Of a stretch of 64,000 nucleotides of DNA, positions 26,380 to 36,638 are shown in pieces. The notes under the pieces are model-generated. The model saw only the letters and a list, made by a program, of their open reading frames with translations, ran no database searches and was not told where the DNA came from. Position numbers and translations under genes: made by a program. Where the stretch lies: the NCBI RefSeq assembly GCF_020166395.1, contig NZ_JAIQXU010000002.1, positions 62,001-126,000 on the forward strand. Direction: 5' to 3'. Numbering within the stretch: the stretch's first letter is position 1; every line of letters starts with the position of its first letter. The stretch comes from Deinococcus betulae (GTDB lineage: Bacteria; Deinococcota; Deinococci; Deinococcales; Deinococcaceae).

Positions 26380-27362
26380 TCAGGTGGCGGGGTGGTGCAG
26401 CGGCAGGTCAGCGGCGGGCAGCGGCCCAGCCGGGCTGGCCTGCTGCCGGAAAGAGGCAATGGTGCGTTTTAGGCCCTCATCCAGACTGACCTCTGGGGCC
26501 CAGCCCAGCAGCGTGCGGGCCAGGGTGATGTCCGGCTGGCGCTGGCGGGGATCGTCGGCCGCCAGCGGCACAAAGCGGATCGGCAGCCCTGGATTGATGG
26601 CCGCGCGCACCACCTCAGCAAACCGCTGCATGGTGATGGCGTCTGTGCCGCCCAGATTGACCGGGCCGTGATAGGTCACGTCCATCAGGCGCCTTACGCC
26701 GCGAATCAGGTCGCTGACATACTGGAAACTGCGGGTTTGCTGGCCGTCGCCCTGCACCGTCAGGGCCTCGCCGGCCAGCGCTTGGTGAATGAAATTGGTC
26801 ACCACCCGGCCGTCATCGGCTCGCATGTGGGGGCCGTAGGTATTGAAAATGCGGACGATGCGGGTGTCCAGGCCGTGAGCCCGGTGATAGGCCATGGTGA
26901 TGGCCTCGGCGTAGCGCTTGGCCTCGTCGTAGCAGCTGCGCAGGCCATTGGGATTCACGTGGCCCCAGTAGGTTTCGGGCTGCGGGTGAACCAGGGGGTC
27001 GCCGTAGACCTCGGACGTGGAAGCCAGCAGAAAGCGGGCGCCCTGACGGCGGGCCAGGTTCAGGGCGTGCTGCGTGCCCTGGGCGCCGACCATCAGGGTC
27101 TCGACCGGAAACTGCTGATAGTGGGGCGGACTGGCCGGCGAGGCAAAATGCAGCACCCAGTCCAGGGGGCCAGCCACCAGCGGCAGCCCCTGACTGACAT
27201 CGGCTTCAAAGAAGGTGAAACCGGGATGCCGCTTCAGCGCTTCGGTGTGGGCGGGCTGACCGCTCAGGTAGTTGTCCACCCCGATCACCTGAGCGCCAGA
27301 TGTCAGCAAAGAGGCCGCCAGGTGACTGCCGATAAACCCGGCGCTGCCGGTCAGCAGCAGTC

Positions 27363-27366
<4 letters not shown>
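26380..27366 (-). CDS. uxs: UDP-glucuronate decarboxylase (UDP-xylose synthase)
   Basis: A 328-residue extended short-chain dehydrogenase. It oxidises UDP-glucuronate at C4 with bound NAD, decarboxylates it and re-reduces the product to UDP-xylose in the cytosol. The NAD-binding motif is TGSAGFIGSHL (7-17). The hallmark region STSEVYGDPLVHPQPETYWG precedes the catalytic Tyr-x3-Lys in CYDEAKRYAE, and RIFNTYGPHMRADDGRVV is typical of this subfamily. It overlaps the upstream UDP-glucose dehydrogenase gene by 4 bases, so substrate supply and use are coupled. The Pro/His-rich C-terminal tail is slightly longer than usual. Confidence 0.9.
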
Positions 27367-28766
<1,400 letters not shown>

Positions 28767-28911
28767 GTGCCCCCCTATGAGCTTGCCCACCTGCATTCCT
28801 GTGCTGCTCGTAATCTTTGTTTGCGGTAATCACGCGGCCGAAGCGAAAAATGAAGATAAAGGTGAAGGTCGCCCTGCGATTTATGTAGGTTAGAAGGACT
28901 GGGCAAGTGAA

Positions 28912-28942
28912 TAACAGCTGGTCACCTTCTGGTCAGCTGTTA
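28912..28942. promoter_or_regulatory. Inverted repeat with 9-bp arms, candidate operator
   Basis: TAACAGCTG (28912-28920) and CAGCTGTTA (28934-28942) are perfect inverse copies around a 13-bp spacer. A direct repeat of CTGGTCA is nested in it. The 22-bp centre-to-centre distance equals about two DNA turns, which fits a dimeric regulator better than a terminator; no T-run follows. Confidence 0.5.
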
Positions 28943-28989
28943 CTCATGAAACACCGGGGTCACTTCTAAGGAAATCGCGGCCTATCTCA

Positions 28990-29003
28990 TTCAAGAGCTT
29001 GAA
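28990..29003. promoter_or_regulatory. 14-bp palindrome
   Basis: TTCAAG-AG-CTTGAA in the divergent promoter region. It is short enough to arise by chance, but lies between two other inverted repeats. Confidence 0.25.
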
Positions 29004-29032
29004 ATTACAAAGTTGACTGATGAGACAGCTCT

Positions 29033-29045
29033 ACTTGGACCAAGT
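29033..29045. promoter_or_regulatory. 13-bp palindrome
   Basis: ACTTGG-A-CCAAGT, a perfect palindrome with one central base, about 220 bp upstream of the glycosyltransferase operon start. Confidence 0.3.
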
Positions 29046-29262
29046 TGTGAAGCCTGAAGAATCTGAAGAAAAGTCAGGTTGACTTCAGATATCTCCCTGA
29101 GCAACTGCTTGTCAGAGCTGGGCACCAGTCGCTCATCTCACAGCCTCAATCCCAGGCACTCACAATGGGGACGGATGCCCTGCCAGCGGACTCAGCAGCG
29201 ACATCCTCTGTTTTTTTGATGCCTGGTCTGCACGAACTGCCTCAAGGTTCTACAGGAGTGCT

Positions 29263-30501
29263 ATGACGCAGCTGACCTCTTTACCCGGTGTGTCTGGGGG
29301 ACCGCGTCTGACCGCGCCGCACACTTCCCGGCAGTCCCGCCCCCACCGTCCCCTTAAGGTTCTCGCCGTTCTGCCCTCGCTGTGGCCCGGCGGCGCCGAG
29401 ATGCAGCTCGTTCACCTACTACTTAACCTGCCAGCCAGCGACTACCACTGCGAACTGGTCACCCTGTTCACCGTGCCCCAGCAAAACGCCCTTGGCGAGC
29501 GGCTGGCGCAGGCGGGCCTGCCCTGGACCGACCTGGGCATAGCGCCCGCCCTGGACCAGCCTATGGGCGCCTGGCACGCTGTCCGCAACCTCTGGCAGGC
29601 GCGCCGGCGCCTCCAGCAGCACATCAAGGCGTCCAGGCCCGACATCGTGTATTCGCGGCTGTGGTATGCGGGGGTGGCGGTCGGCACCCTGCCCCGCCGG
29701 CGACTGGAGTTTGTGCATGTCGCCAACGAGGAAAACTCGCTGCACAGTCACATTGACCGTGGCCGGGCCAAACGCTGGCTGCGCCGCTGGGTGGTGGGCC
29801 AGGCCGACCGCTGGGTGGCGCCTACCCAGGGCCTTCACGACCAGTTTGTGCGCCTGGGTACGCCGGCGCAGCGGGGCCGCGTGATCTACAATTCGACGCC
29901 CTTGCCGGCTCCGGCGGCGCGGCGCGCGCCCAGTTCGCCTCTGCGCGTCGCCGCGATGGGCCGACTGGTGCCGGACAAGGGCTTTGAGCGCCTGCTGGCC
30001 ATTGCTGGCCGGCTGCGGCACACCGGGGTCAAGTTCCAGCTTGACGTGGCCGGTGAAGGCCCCGAGCGGGCGGTCCTGGAGCGGCAGGCGCGGGACCTGG
30101 GCCTTGAGAACACGGTCCGGTTTCTGGGGTACGTCGCGGAACCGCTGGCTTTTTTGCAGGAGCGGGACGTGTTTGTCCTGACCTCGCACACCGAAGGCTT
30201 TGCCAATGTGCTCGTCGAAGCGATGGCGTGCAGCCTCCCCACCGTGGCCTTTGACATTGACTTTGGCCCCCGTGAACTCGTGGTTCACGGCGAGACGGGT
30301 TATCTGGTGCAGGACGGCGACCTGGACGCCTTTGCTAGCTGCCTGCAAGCTATAGCGCAGGACCCGCAGGGCGCCCTGCGGCTGGGGCAGGCCGGCCGCA
30401 CGCGGGCCGAAGAGCTGTTTTCGGTGCCGCAGATGGCCGCCGCCTTTGGCGCACTGTTCGCAGAAGCCCTGGGCCCACAGCTGCGCGCAGGAGGAGACTG
30501 A
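29263..30501 (+). CDS. Glycosyltransferase, GT4 family
   Basis: 412 residues with a GT-B fold pattern: acceptor-half motif LPSLWPGGAEMQLVHLLLNL, which includes the GGAE loop, then VAAMGRLVPDKGFERLL, LDVAGEGPER and the family E-x7-E motif in TEGFANVLVEAMA. The first ~25 residues are a Ser/Pro-rich extension before the core. It is the first gene of a tightly packed plus-strand operon (29263-36258), and the AsnB-like gene starts 2 bases after its stop. It likely adds a sugar to the lipid-linked repeat unit. The GFANVLVEAMACSLPTVAFD stretch resembles N-acetylgalactosamine-type GT4 enzymes, but donor assignment is a guess. Confidence 0.87.
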   Translation: MTQLTSLPGVSGGPRLTAPHTSRQSRPHRPLKVLAVLPSLWPGGAEMQLVHLLLNLPASDYHCELVTLFTVPQQNALGERLAQAGLPWTDLGIAPALDQPMGAWHAVRNLWQARRRLQQHIKASRPDIVYSRLWYAGVAVGTLPRRRLEFVHVANEENSLHSHIDRGRAKRWLRRWVVGQADRWVAPTQGLHDQFVRLGTPAQRGRVIYNSTPLPAPAARRAPSSPLRVAAMGRLVPDKGFERLLAIAGRLRHTGVKFQLDVAGEGPERAVLERQARDLGLENTVRFLGYVAEPLAFLQERDVFVLTSHTEGFANVLVEAMACSLPTVAFDIDFGPRELVVHGETGYLVQDGDLDAFASCLQAIAQDPQGALRLGQAGRTRAEELFSVPQMAAAFGALFAEALGPQLRAGGD

Positions 30502-30502
30502 C

Positions 30503-32368
30503 ATGTGTGGGATTCTCGGCACCATTGCTGACTGTGACGTTCTGCCCTCGCCGCTGGACCTGCGCCCACTGCAGCACCGGGGCCCCGACGCCCAGCACAG
30601 CCGCGCGCTGGGCACCGCCGTGCTGGGGCACACCCGCCTGAGCATCATTGACCTGTCCAGCGGCGCCCAGCCCATGAGCGACGTGCAGGGGCTAAGCACC
30701 ATCGTCTTTAACGGCGAAATCTATAACTACGGGACCCTGCGCCGTGAACTGGAGGGGGCAGGCCACCACTTTGCCACCCAGTCCGACACCGAGGTTATTT
30801 TGGCCGCCTACCTCGAATGGGGCGTGCCCGGCTTTGCCCGGTTGCGGGGCATGTACGCCTTCGCGCTGTATGACCACCGGCGCCGCTGCACGGTCCTGGC
30901 ACGCGACCCGTTTGGCATCAAGCCCCTGTTCTGGACCCAGACGGCCCGGCACCTGCATTTTGCGTCGGAGGTCGGGGCGCTGCTGTCGCTGGCAGGCCTG
31001 GACCCCGAACTGGACCTGACCTCGGTCCTCGAAACGCTGGCCCACCGCTATGCGTTTGGCACCCACACCCTGTATCAGGGAGTGCAGCGGCTGGAGCCCG
31101 GCACCGCCCTGCTGGTGGATGACCGGCTGGATATGGTCCGTCAGGTGCGCTTTGTCAGCCTCAGTGAGGAAATCGAGCGCTGCCGCCAGAGCACCGGCGC
31201 CGTCACGCCCGACGAGGTTGAGGCGCGGGTGGCCGACAGCGTGGCGCACCACACTATTGCCGACGTGCCGCTGGGCTGCTTTCTGAGTGGCGGCCTGGAT
31301 TCCAGTGTCGTGGCCCAGCGCCTGTCGGTGGACTGCGCCGGGCCGCTGCGGGCCTATTCGGTGGGCTTCCGGGGCGCCCAGAGCGAGGTCAGCGAGCTGC
31401 CCCACGCCCGCGCCGTCGCGGCGGCAATTGGCGCCGAGCTGCACGAGGTCGAGGTGGGACCGGCCGATTTTGCCGACCTGGCGCCTGTCCTGTCCGGCAG
31501 CCGCAACGGCCCTTTTGCCGACCCGGCCGACGTGGCCATGCTCAAACTGTCGCTGGCCGCCGCCAATGATGTCCGGGTGGTACTGTCCGGTGAGGGGGGC
31601 GACGAAGCTTTTGCCGGCTACCCAAAATACGCCGCAGACCGCTACGCCGGGCTGCTGGGGCCCGCCATGAAACTGGCCCGCACACCCCTGGGCCGGCGCG
31701 GCCGCCTGGGCATCGCCGCCGACGCCTTGGCCGAGTCGCGGCGCGCCGTGCGGTGGATGCGTTGGTTTGAAAACGACGCCGCGCCGCCCGGCCTGGTATC
31801 GGCCCTGCTGGCCGGCGGCGCGCAGCCCGGCCGGGCCCTGACGTGGGTGGAAGACCGCCTGGCCGGTTACCCTTCCGGCTGGAGCGACCTCCAGCGCATG
31901 CAGGTGCTGGACCTGGACGCCTGGCTGCCCAACAACCTGCTGCACCGGGGCGACTACACGACCATGCAGGCGTCCATTGAGCAGCGGGTGCCCATGCTGG
32001 ACCTTGCGCTGACCCCGTGGGCGGTGGCGCTGCCGGACAGCCAGAAACTCAGTGGCCTGCGCGGCAAGATGCCGGTGCGCCGCGCCTTTGCCCGCCGTCT
32101 GCCCCGGCAGGTGCTGGAACGGCCCAAGAGCGGGTTTCGGCTGCCGCTGGGCGAGTGGCTGCGGGGCGACCCCGGCCTGCGGGCCATGACCCACGACCAC
32201 CTGCTCGCGCCGGGCGCCCGGCTGCGCCAGTGGCTGGGCGCGGCGGACCTTGAACAGCTTCTCTCACCCCAGGCGCTGGCGACCACCGGCGGCGCCAAGC
32301 TGGCCTGGACGGCCCTGTGCCTGGAACTGTGGCTGGGCGCGGCGCGGCCACAGCTGGTGCCCGCATGA
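30503..32368 (+). CDS. Glutamine-dependent asparagine-synthetase-like amidotransferase
   Basis: 621 residues. ATG 30503 is chosen because it puts Cys at position 2 (MCGILGTIAD), the essential N-terminal nucleophile once Met is removed, and because AGGAGGAG precedes it. The N-terminal glutaminase domain (about 2-200) has RLSIIDL and FNGEIYNY. The synthetase domain has the ATP-binding SGGLDSS motif and SGEGGDEAFAGYPKY. In polysaccharide loci such enzymes are known to amidate uronic acids (WbpS-type) rather than make free asparagine. With glucuronate production next door, a uronamide in the polymer is plausible but inferred. It overlaps the next gene by 4 bases. Confidence 0.85.
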   Translation: MCGILGTIADCDVLPSPLDLRPLQHRGPDAQHSRALGTAVLGHTRLSIIDLSSGAQPMSDVQGLSTIVFNGEIYNYGTLRRELEGAGHHFATQSDTEVILAAYLEWGVPGFARLRGMYAFALYDHRRRCTVLARDPFGIKPLFWTQTARHLHFASEVGALLSLAGLDPELDLTSVLETLAHRYAFGTHTLYQGVQRLEPGTALLVDDRLDMVRQVRFVSLSEEIERCRQSTGAVTPDEVEARVADSVAHHTIADVPLGCFLSGGLDSSVVAQRLSVDCAGPLRAYSVGFRGAQSEVSELPHARAVAAAIGAELHEVEVGPADFADLAPVLSGSRNGPFADPADVAMLKLSLAAANDVRVVLSGEGGDEAFAGYPKYAADRYAGLLGPAMKLARTPLGRRGRLGIAADALAESRRAVRWMRWFENDAAPPGLVSALLAGGAQPGRALTWVEDRLAGYPSGWSDLQRMQVLDLDAWLPNNLLHRGDYTTMQASIEQRVPMLDLALTPWAVALPDSQKLSGLRGKMPVRRAFARRLPRQVLERPKSGFRLPLGEWLRGDPGLRAMTHDHLLAPGARLRQWLGAADLEQLLSPQALATTGGAKLAWTALCLELWLGAARPQLVPA

Positions 32369-33516
32369 CCCAGGACCTCTGGCCCAAAGGCGCCGCGCCC
32401 CTTGCCCGTCAGCGCCGGGCAGGCACCCGGATGGGCGCGCCCCAGACCCTCTGGATTGCCACGGCGGCGCGCGGCGGCATCCACGGCTACACCCAGGCGC
32501 TGGAAGCCACCTCTCTGTTTGCCGACTGGCACATCCGCCGCCTCGTCACCCATGACGACGGGTCGGCGACCCGGCGCCTGGCGCTGTTTGCTCGCGGCGC
32601 CGGCGCCCTGGTCTGGCGCTGCCTGACCGCCAGGCCCGCCCTGATTCACCTGCACTCGGCGGCGTATGGCAGCTTTGTGCGCAAGGCCCTGCTGCTGTGG
32701 GCGGCGCGCGGGCTGTTCCGGGTGCCAGCGGTGCTGCACCTGCATGCGGGCGAGTTCGAGGATTTTTACAGCCGCTGCCCGCCGCTGGCCCGCGCCCTGG
32801 TGCGCGCCACGCTGCGCCGGGCTGACCGGGTGGTGACCCTCTCGCCGGCCCTGGGGGCCGCCGTTACTCGGGTGGCCCCGGGGGCCCGGGTCATGGTCGC
32901 GGCCAATGGGGTCGCTCTGGCGCCGCAGCCGCGCGTGCTGGCCCAGCATGCTGCTCCCCAGGTGCTGTTTGTGGGGGTGCTGATAGAGCGCAAAGACCCG
33001 GTGGGGCTGCTGCGCGCCTGGGCCCGCTGCCAGCGTCCACCCGGCGCGCGGCTGACCTTTGTGGGGGACGGTCCCCTGCGGCCCGAACTGGACAGGCTGG
33101 TGAACGAACTGGACCTGGGGGACAGCGTGGCCTTCCGAGGCTGGCTGGACCCGGCTGGGGTCGCGGCCGCACTGGACGCTGCCGACATCCTGGCGCTGCC
33201 CTCGCACTTTGAAGGCCAGCCGCTGGCGCTGCTTGAAGGCATGGCGCGCGGCCTCGCGCTGCTGTCTACCAGGGTGGGCGGCATTCCCGACCTGATTGAA
33301 GACGGGGTCAGCGGCCGGCTGGTGCCTCCGGGCGACCCGGACGCCCTGTGCAGCGCTCTGAACGACCTGCTGAACCAGCCAGAGGTCCGCCAGCAGTACG
33401 GCGCAGCGGCGTACGCCCGCGCCCGGCAGACCTTTGACATTCAGCGCACCTGGCACAGCCTCGACACGCTGTACCGGACCCTGACCCGCACGGCACCTCG
33501 GGGGGCCCATGACTGA
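32365..33516 (+). CDS. Glycosyltransferase, GT4 family
   Basis: 383 residues from ATG 32365, which overlaps the amidotransferase stop (ATGA); a longer frame inside that gene is rejected. GT-B pattern: IATAARGGIHGYTQAL near the N-terminus, LHLHAGEFEDFY, then VLFVGVLIERKDPVGLL, LTFVGDGPLRPELD and E-x7-E in FEGQPLALLEGMARG. It should act on the cytoplasmic face during repeat-unit assembly. The C-terminal half is typical; the acceptor half is short. Confidence 0.87.
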   Translation: MTQDLWPKGAAPLARQRRAGTRMGAPQTLWIATAARGGIHGYTQALEATSLFADWHIRRLVTHDDGSATRRLALFARGAGALVWRCLTARPALIHLHSAAYGSFVRKALLLWAARGLFRVPAVLHLHAGEFEDFYSRCPPLARALVRATLRRADRVVTLSPALGAAVTRVAPGARVMVAANGVALAPQPRVLAQHAAPQVLFVGVLIERKDPVGLLRAWARCQRPPGARLTFVGDGPLRPELDRLVNELDLGDSVAFRGWLDPAGVAAALDAADILALPSHFEGQPLALLEGMARGLALLSTRVGGIPDLIEDGVSGRLVPPGDPDALCSALNDLLNQPEVRQQYGAAAYARARQTFDIQRTWHSLDTLYRTLTRTAPRGAHD

Positions 33517-34780
33517 CGCGGCAGTCGGAGGAAGCGCCCAGCACGGGGCCAGCCCCGCCGGCCGGCGGGTGCTGATCATCGTGGAAAATCTGCCGGTGCC
33601 TGTGGACCGCCGGGTCTGGATGGAAGCGACCACGCTGCGGGCGGCAGGCTATGAAGTCTCGGTGATCTGCCCTATGGGGCGCGGCCAGGACCTGCCCTTT
33701 GAACTGCTGGAGGGGGTAGCCATCTACCGGCATCCCCTGCCGCCCGAGGGAGAGGGCAGCCTGACCTTCGTGCGCGAATATCTGGCGGCGCTGTGGCATG
33801 AAACCCGGCTGGCCTGGCGGATTCGGCGTGAACGCGGCTTTGACGTGATTCATATCTGCAACCCGCCGGACCTGCTATTTCTGGTGGCCGCACCCTTTAA
33901 AGCGCTGTTCGGGACACCACTGATTTTCGACCACCACGACGCGACCCTGGAAATGTACGAGGCCAAGTTTGGCCGGCGCGGCGCCGTGTACCAGGTGCTC
34001 AAACTCGCTGAGCGCCTGACCTACGCCCTGGCGGACGTGGTGATTGCCACCAACGAATCTCTGCGCGGCTTCGCCCTGACCCGTGGGCGCAAAGCCCCGG
34101 CGGACGTATTCGTGGTGCGCAGCGGGCCCCGCCTGAAGCGGTTTGCGCCGCAGTCAGGCGGCGAGCACTTCCGGGCGGGCTTTGCCAATGTGGTGGGTTA
34201 CGTGGGGGTGCTGGGCTCTCAGGACGGGCTGGACATCCTGCTGCGGGTGGCCCAGCGGGTGGTGGCCCAGGGCCGCACCGATGTCCGGTTCATGATTATT
34301 GGCGGCGGGCCTTCCCTGGAGCCTCTGAAGCAGCTGTGTACCCGCATGAAGCTGGACCCCTACGTGGAATTTACCGGCATGCTGACCGACCAGACCGAAC
34401 TGATTCAGCGCCTCAGCGCCTGCGACGTATGTGTGGCGCCTGACCCCCAGACGGCCTACAGCGACGTGTGCACCATGAACAAGGTGCTGGAATACATGGC
34501 CCTGGGCAAAGCGACCGTGCAGTTTGACCTCACCGAAGGCCGGCAGTCGGCCGGCGACGCCGCTGTCTACGCGCGGCCCAACGACGAGGAGGAGTTGACC
34601 CGCCAGCTGCTGGCCCTCCTGGCCGACCCAGCCCGCCGGGCCGAGATGGGCCGCATCGGCCAGGCCCGGATGCAGGACGCCCTGGCCTGGGACCACCAGG
34701 CCCCTAAGCTCCTGGAAGCCTACGCCCGCGCCCTGAGAACCGGCGCAGGCGCCACCGCTGCTCACCGGAACCCAGCATGA
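33509..34780 (+). CDS. Glycosyltransferase, GT4 family (WbuB-like)
   Basis: 423 residues, overlapping the previous gene by 8 bases. Motifs: RVLIIVENLPVPVDRRVWMEA at the start, FDVIHICNPPDLLFLVAAPF, YVGVLGSQDGLDILLRVAQRV, MIIGGGPSLEPLKQL and the late NKVLEYMALGKATVQFD. This set is typical of WbuB-like GT4 enzymes, in which NKVLEYMA takes the place of the usual E-x7-E. It should add a sugar to the growing lipid-linked unit. It ends in a 4-base overlap with the beta-helix gene, tying that gene to assembly. Confidence 0.85.
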   Translation: MTDAAVGGSAQHGASPAGRRVLIIVENLPVPVDRRVWMEATTLRAAGYEVSVICPMGRGQDLPFELLEGVAIYRHPLPPEGEGSLTFVREYLAALWHETRLAWRIRRERGFDVIHICNPPDLLFLVAAPFKALFGTPLIFDHHDATLEMYEAKFGRRGAVYQVLKLAERLTYALADVVIATNESLRGFALTRGRKAPADVFVVRSGPRLKRFAPQSGGEHFRAGFANVVGYVGVLGSQDGLDILLRVAQRVVAQGRTDVRFMIIGGGPSLEPLKQLCTRMKLDPYVEFTGMLTDQTELIQRLSACDVCVAPDPQTAYSDVCTMNKVLEYMALGKATVQFDLTEGRQSAGDAAVYARPNDEEELTRQLLALLADPARRAEMGRIGQARMQDALAWDHQAPKLLEAYARALRTGAGATAAHRNPA

Positions 34781-36258
34781 ACGCCGCGCCGCTGGTGGGA
34801 TTGGGGGCCAGCCTGCTGCTGGGCGCCGGCCTGGTGCAGCGGGCGGAGGCGCCGTCCGGTTCCCTGACCCCGCCGCTGGCGACGGACACCGCGCCGGCAG
34901 GTGTGCTGGCGCAAGCCGCGCCGCAGCGGCCCACCGTCAGCGTCACAGCTTTTGGCGCTCGGGGCGACGGCACCACCGATGACACCGCCGCCCTCAACCG
35001 GGCGGCCAGTCAGGCGGCGGGGCGCGACCTGGTGTTCCCGGCCGGGACATACCTGATCCGGGGCCCTGTGGTGTTTTCCGGCTTCAAGGACCAGACCGTG
35101 CGGGGCGCGCCGGGGGCCACCATCCGGGCGGCGCCGGACTACCAGCGCGGCAAGGTTGAGGGCATGCTGCATTTTGACCGGCCCGTGGGCGTCACGGTGC
35201 GCGACCTCAAGGTCGTGGGTCAGCGTGTGCCGGGCGCCAACCCGTACGCCACCGTGATTGACGGCATCCGGGTGGCGCAAGGCCGCAACATCACCCTGAC
35301 CGGCCTGCATATTCTGGACGCTCCCACCAACGGGATCGGGGTCGAGGACACCGACACGGTGACCCTGCGCGGCAACGTGCTGGAGCGGGCGGGCGGCGCA
35401 GGCGGCTGGTCGCACCGCACCGTGCATCAGCGCTGGCTGAACAACACCGTGATCGGGCTGGGCGACCCGGCCGGCAAGGCTCTGGCGGGCCTGGGGTTTT
35501 TCGCCACCATCGGCGACGATTTTCTGGCCGAGGGCAATGTCCTGAACAACATCTCGAACACGGCCACCAAAACGGAAGGCGTTCATCACGTGGTTTACCG
35601 CAACAACACGGTGGACGTGTTTGGCAAAGACGGCATCAAGGTTATGCCCTACACCGGCGCCACGGCCACCGTAGAGGGGGCGGTTATTGAAAACAACACC
35701 GTGCGGGCCCGGCGCAGCTGGGCGCCCGACGGCTCGGCCTACATCCTGATGCACTCGGTCAACGGCGGCCAGATTCGGGGCAACCGCATTGAAGGCACTG
35801 GCGGTCAGCCAGAGGTGTATTCGGAAGACGCCATCAAGGTCAACACCTGGGGCAATGGTCCCCCATCCCGCAACATCCTGATTGAGGGCAATCAGGTCCG
35901 GGACACCCGGCGCGGCATCCGCATTGAAGCCGATAACGTCGTGCTGCGCGGCAACACCGTCACTGGCCGGCTGCCCTGGGCCCGCAGCGCGGTCATCGTG
36001 GGCAGCAACGGCGTCTCTATCGCCGACAACCTCTTTGACGGCCCAGCGGTGGGCGTGCTGATTGACCGGGGATTTGGCCGCACCCGGATTGAGAACAACC
36101 GCTTTGATCACGTCGAAACGGCCGTGTACGCCGACAACGGCAACCCGGCCGTCACCGTCAGCCGCAATACCTTTGGAGCGGCGGTGCAGAAGGCGGTGGC
36201 GGGCGCCGTAGGCCGCGACTGCAACTTCTACAACAGCCCCGAGTGCCGCACCCCTTGA
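34777..36258 (+). CDS. Exported beta-helix (pectate-lyase superfamily) protein
   Basis: 493 residues. A hydrophobic N-terminus (LVGLGASLLLGAGLVQRAEA) is a probable signal peptide. A Pro/Ala-rich stretch leads to the beta-helix domain, which opens with VSVTAFGARGDGTTDDTAAL. Repeated NNT and GN turns mark the rungs. It is a paralogue of the lipoprotein at 5678-7663 but lacks the lipobox Cys and the carbohydrate-binding-like domain. Shared blocks are KTEG, DGIKxMP (Asp285), VIENNTVR, EDAI (Glu350-Asp351), NGPxxR and DRG. As the last gene of the operon it is a good candidate for a polymer lyase, hydrolase or epimerase working in the envelope. The activity is unproven. Confidence 0.78.
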   Translation: MNAAPLVGLGASLLLGAGLVQRAEAPSGSLTPPLATDTAPAGVLAQAAPQRPTVSVTAFGARGDGTTDDTAALNRAASQAAGRDLVFPAGTYLIRGPVVFSGFKDQTVRGAPGATIRAAPDYQRGKVEGMLHFDRPVGVTVRDLKVVGQRVPGANPYATVIDGIRVAQGRNITLTGLHILDAPTNGIGVEDTDTVTLRGNVLERAGGAGGWSHRTVHQRWLNNTVIGLGDPAGKALAGLGFFATIGDDFLAEGNVLNNISNTATKTEGVHHVVYRNNTVDVFGKDGIKVMPYTGATATVEGAVIENNTVRARRSWAPDGSAYILMHSVNGGQIRGNRIEGTGGQPEVYSEDAIKVNTWGNGPPSRNILIEGNQVRDTRRGIRIEADNVVLRGNTVTGRLPWARSAVIVGSNGVSIADNLFDGPAVGVLIDRGFGRTRIENNRFDHVETAVYADNGNPAVTVSRNTFGAAVQKAVAGAVGRDCNFYNSPECRTP

Positions 36259-36638
36259 GAAGCGGAGGATAGGGCCAGAGGCGAAAGGCCTCGTCCCAGA
36301 GGGGTAATGCGGTGCAGGGGTGGGAGACAGGGGCCTCTAATTTATAGAGGCCCTTGTTCATCCACAGCGCCTTGCTGCGCTGCTGCCAGGGTCTGTAGGC
36401 TAAGTGTAAGTATCTGAAGAAAGTGCATCCAGAAAGCCGCTTTCAGGGCAGCGCGATGATGCCCTGGAGATACTCTGTGGTGACTGAGGGCGTCATGGGT
36501 CGTCTTCTTAGACTCCTGCCCCGCTAGGCACCCTTGGCATACAGGCCTAGAGCCATTTACACCGGGGGGGCTCTGGCTTCCGCCGTCAAGGCCGTCCCCA
36601 AGGAGATTGGAAGGTGTTGGCGCAACACCCGCCGATAA
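36259..36638. other. Intergenic region with terminator, otherwise empty
   Basis: 380 bp between convergent genes. A terminator lies at 36331-36358, preceded by a small GAGGC-GAAAG-GCCTC hairpin near 36280. I see no gene in the rest. Confidence 0.5.
36331..36358 (+). terminator. Terminator of the 29263-36258 operon
   Basis: GGGCCTCTA (36331-36339) and TAGAGGCCC (36345-36353) pair perfectly around ATTTA, followed by TTGTT. It lies about 70 bases after the beta-helix stop codon. Confidence 0.75.

Larger units (their letters stand above)
28767..29262. promoter_or_regulatory. Divergent promoter region between ugd and the glycosyltransferase operon
   Basis: This AT-rich 496-bp region separates two oppositely directed exopolysaccharide operons and contains three inverted repeats, listed separately. 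The plus-strand operon has a ribosome binding site (ACAGGAG) before ATG 29263. I could not place the -35/-10 elements with confidence. Confidence 0.55.
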
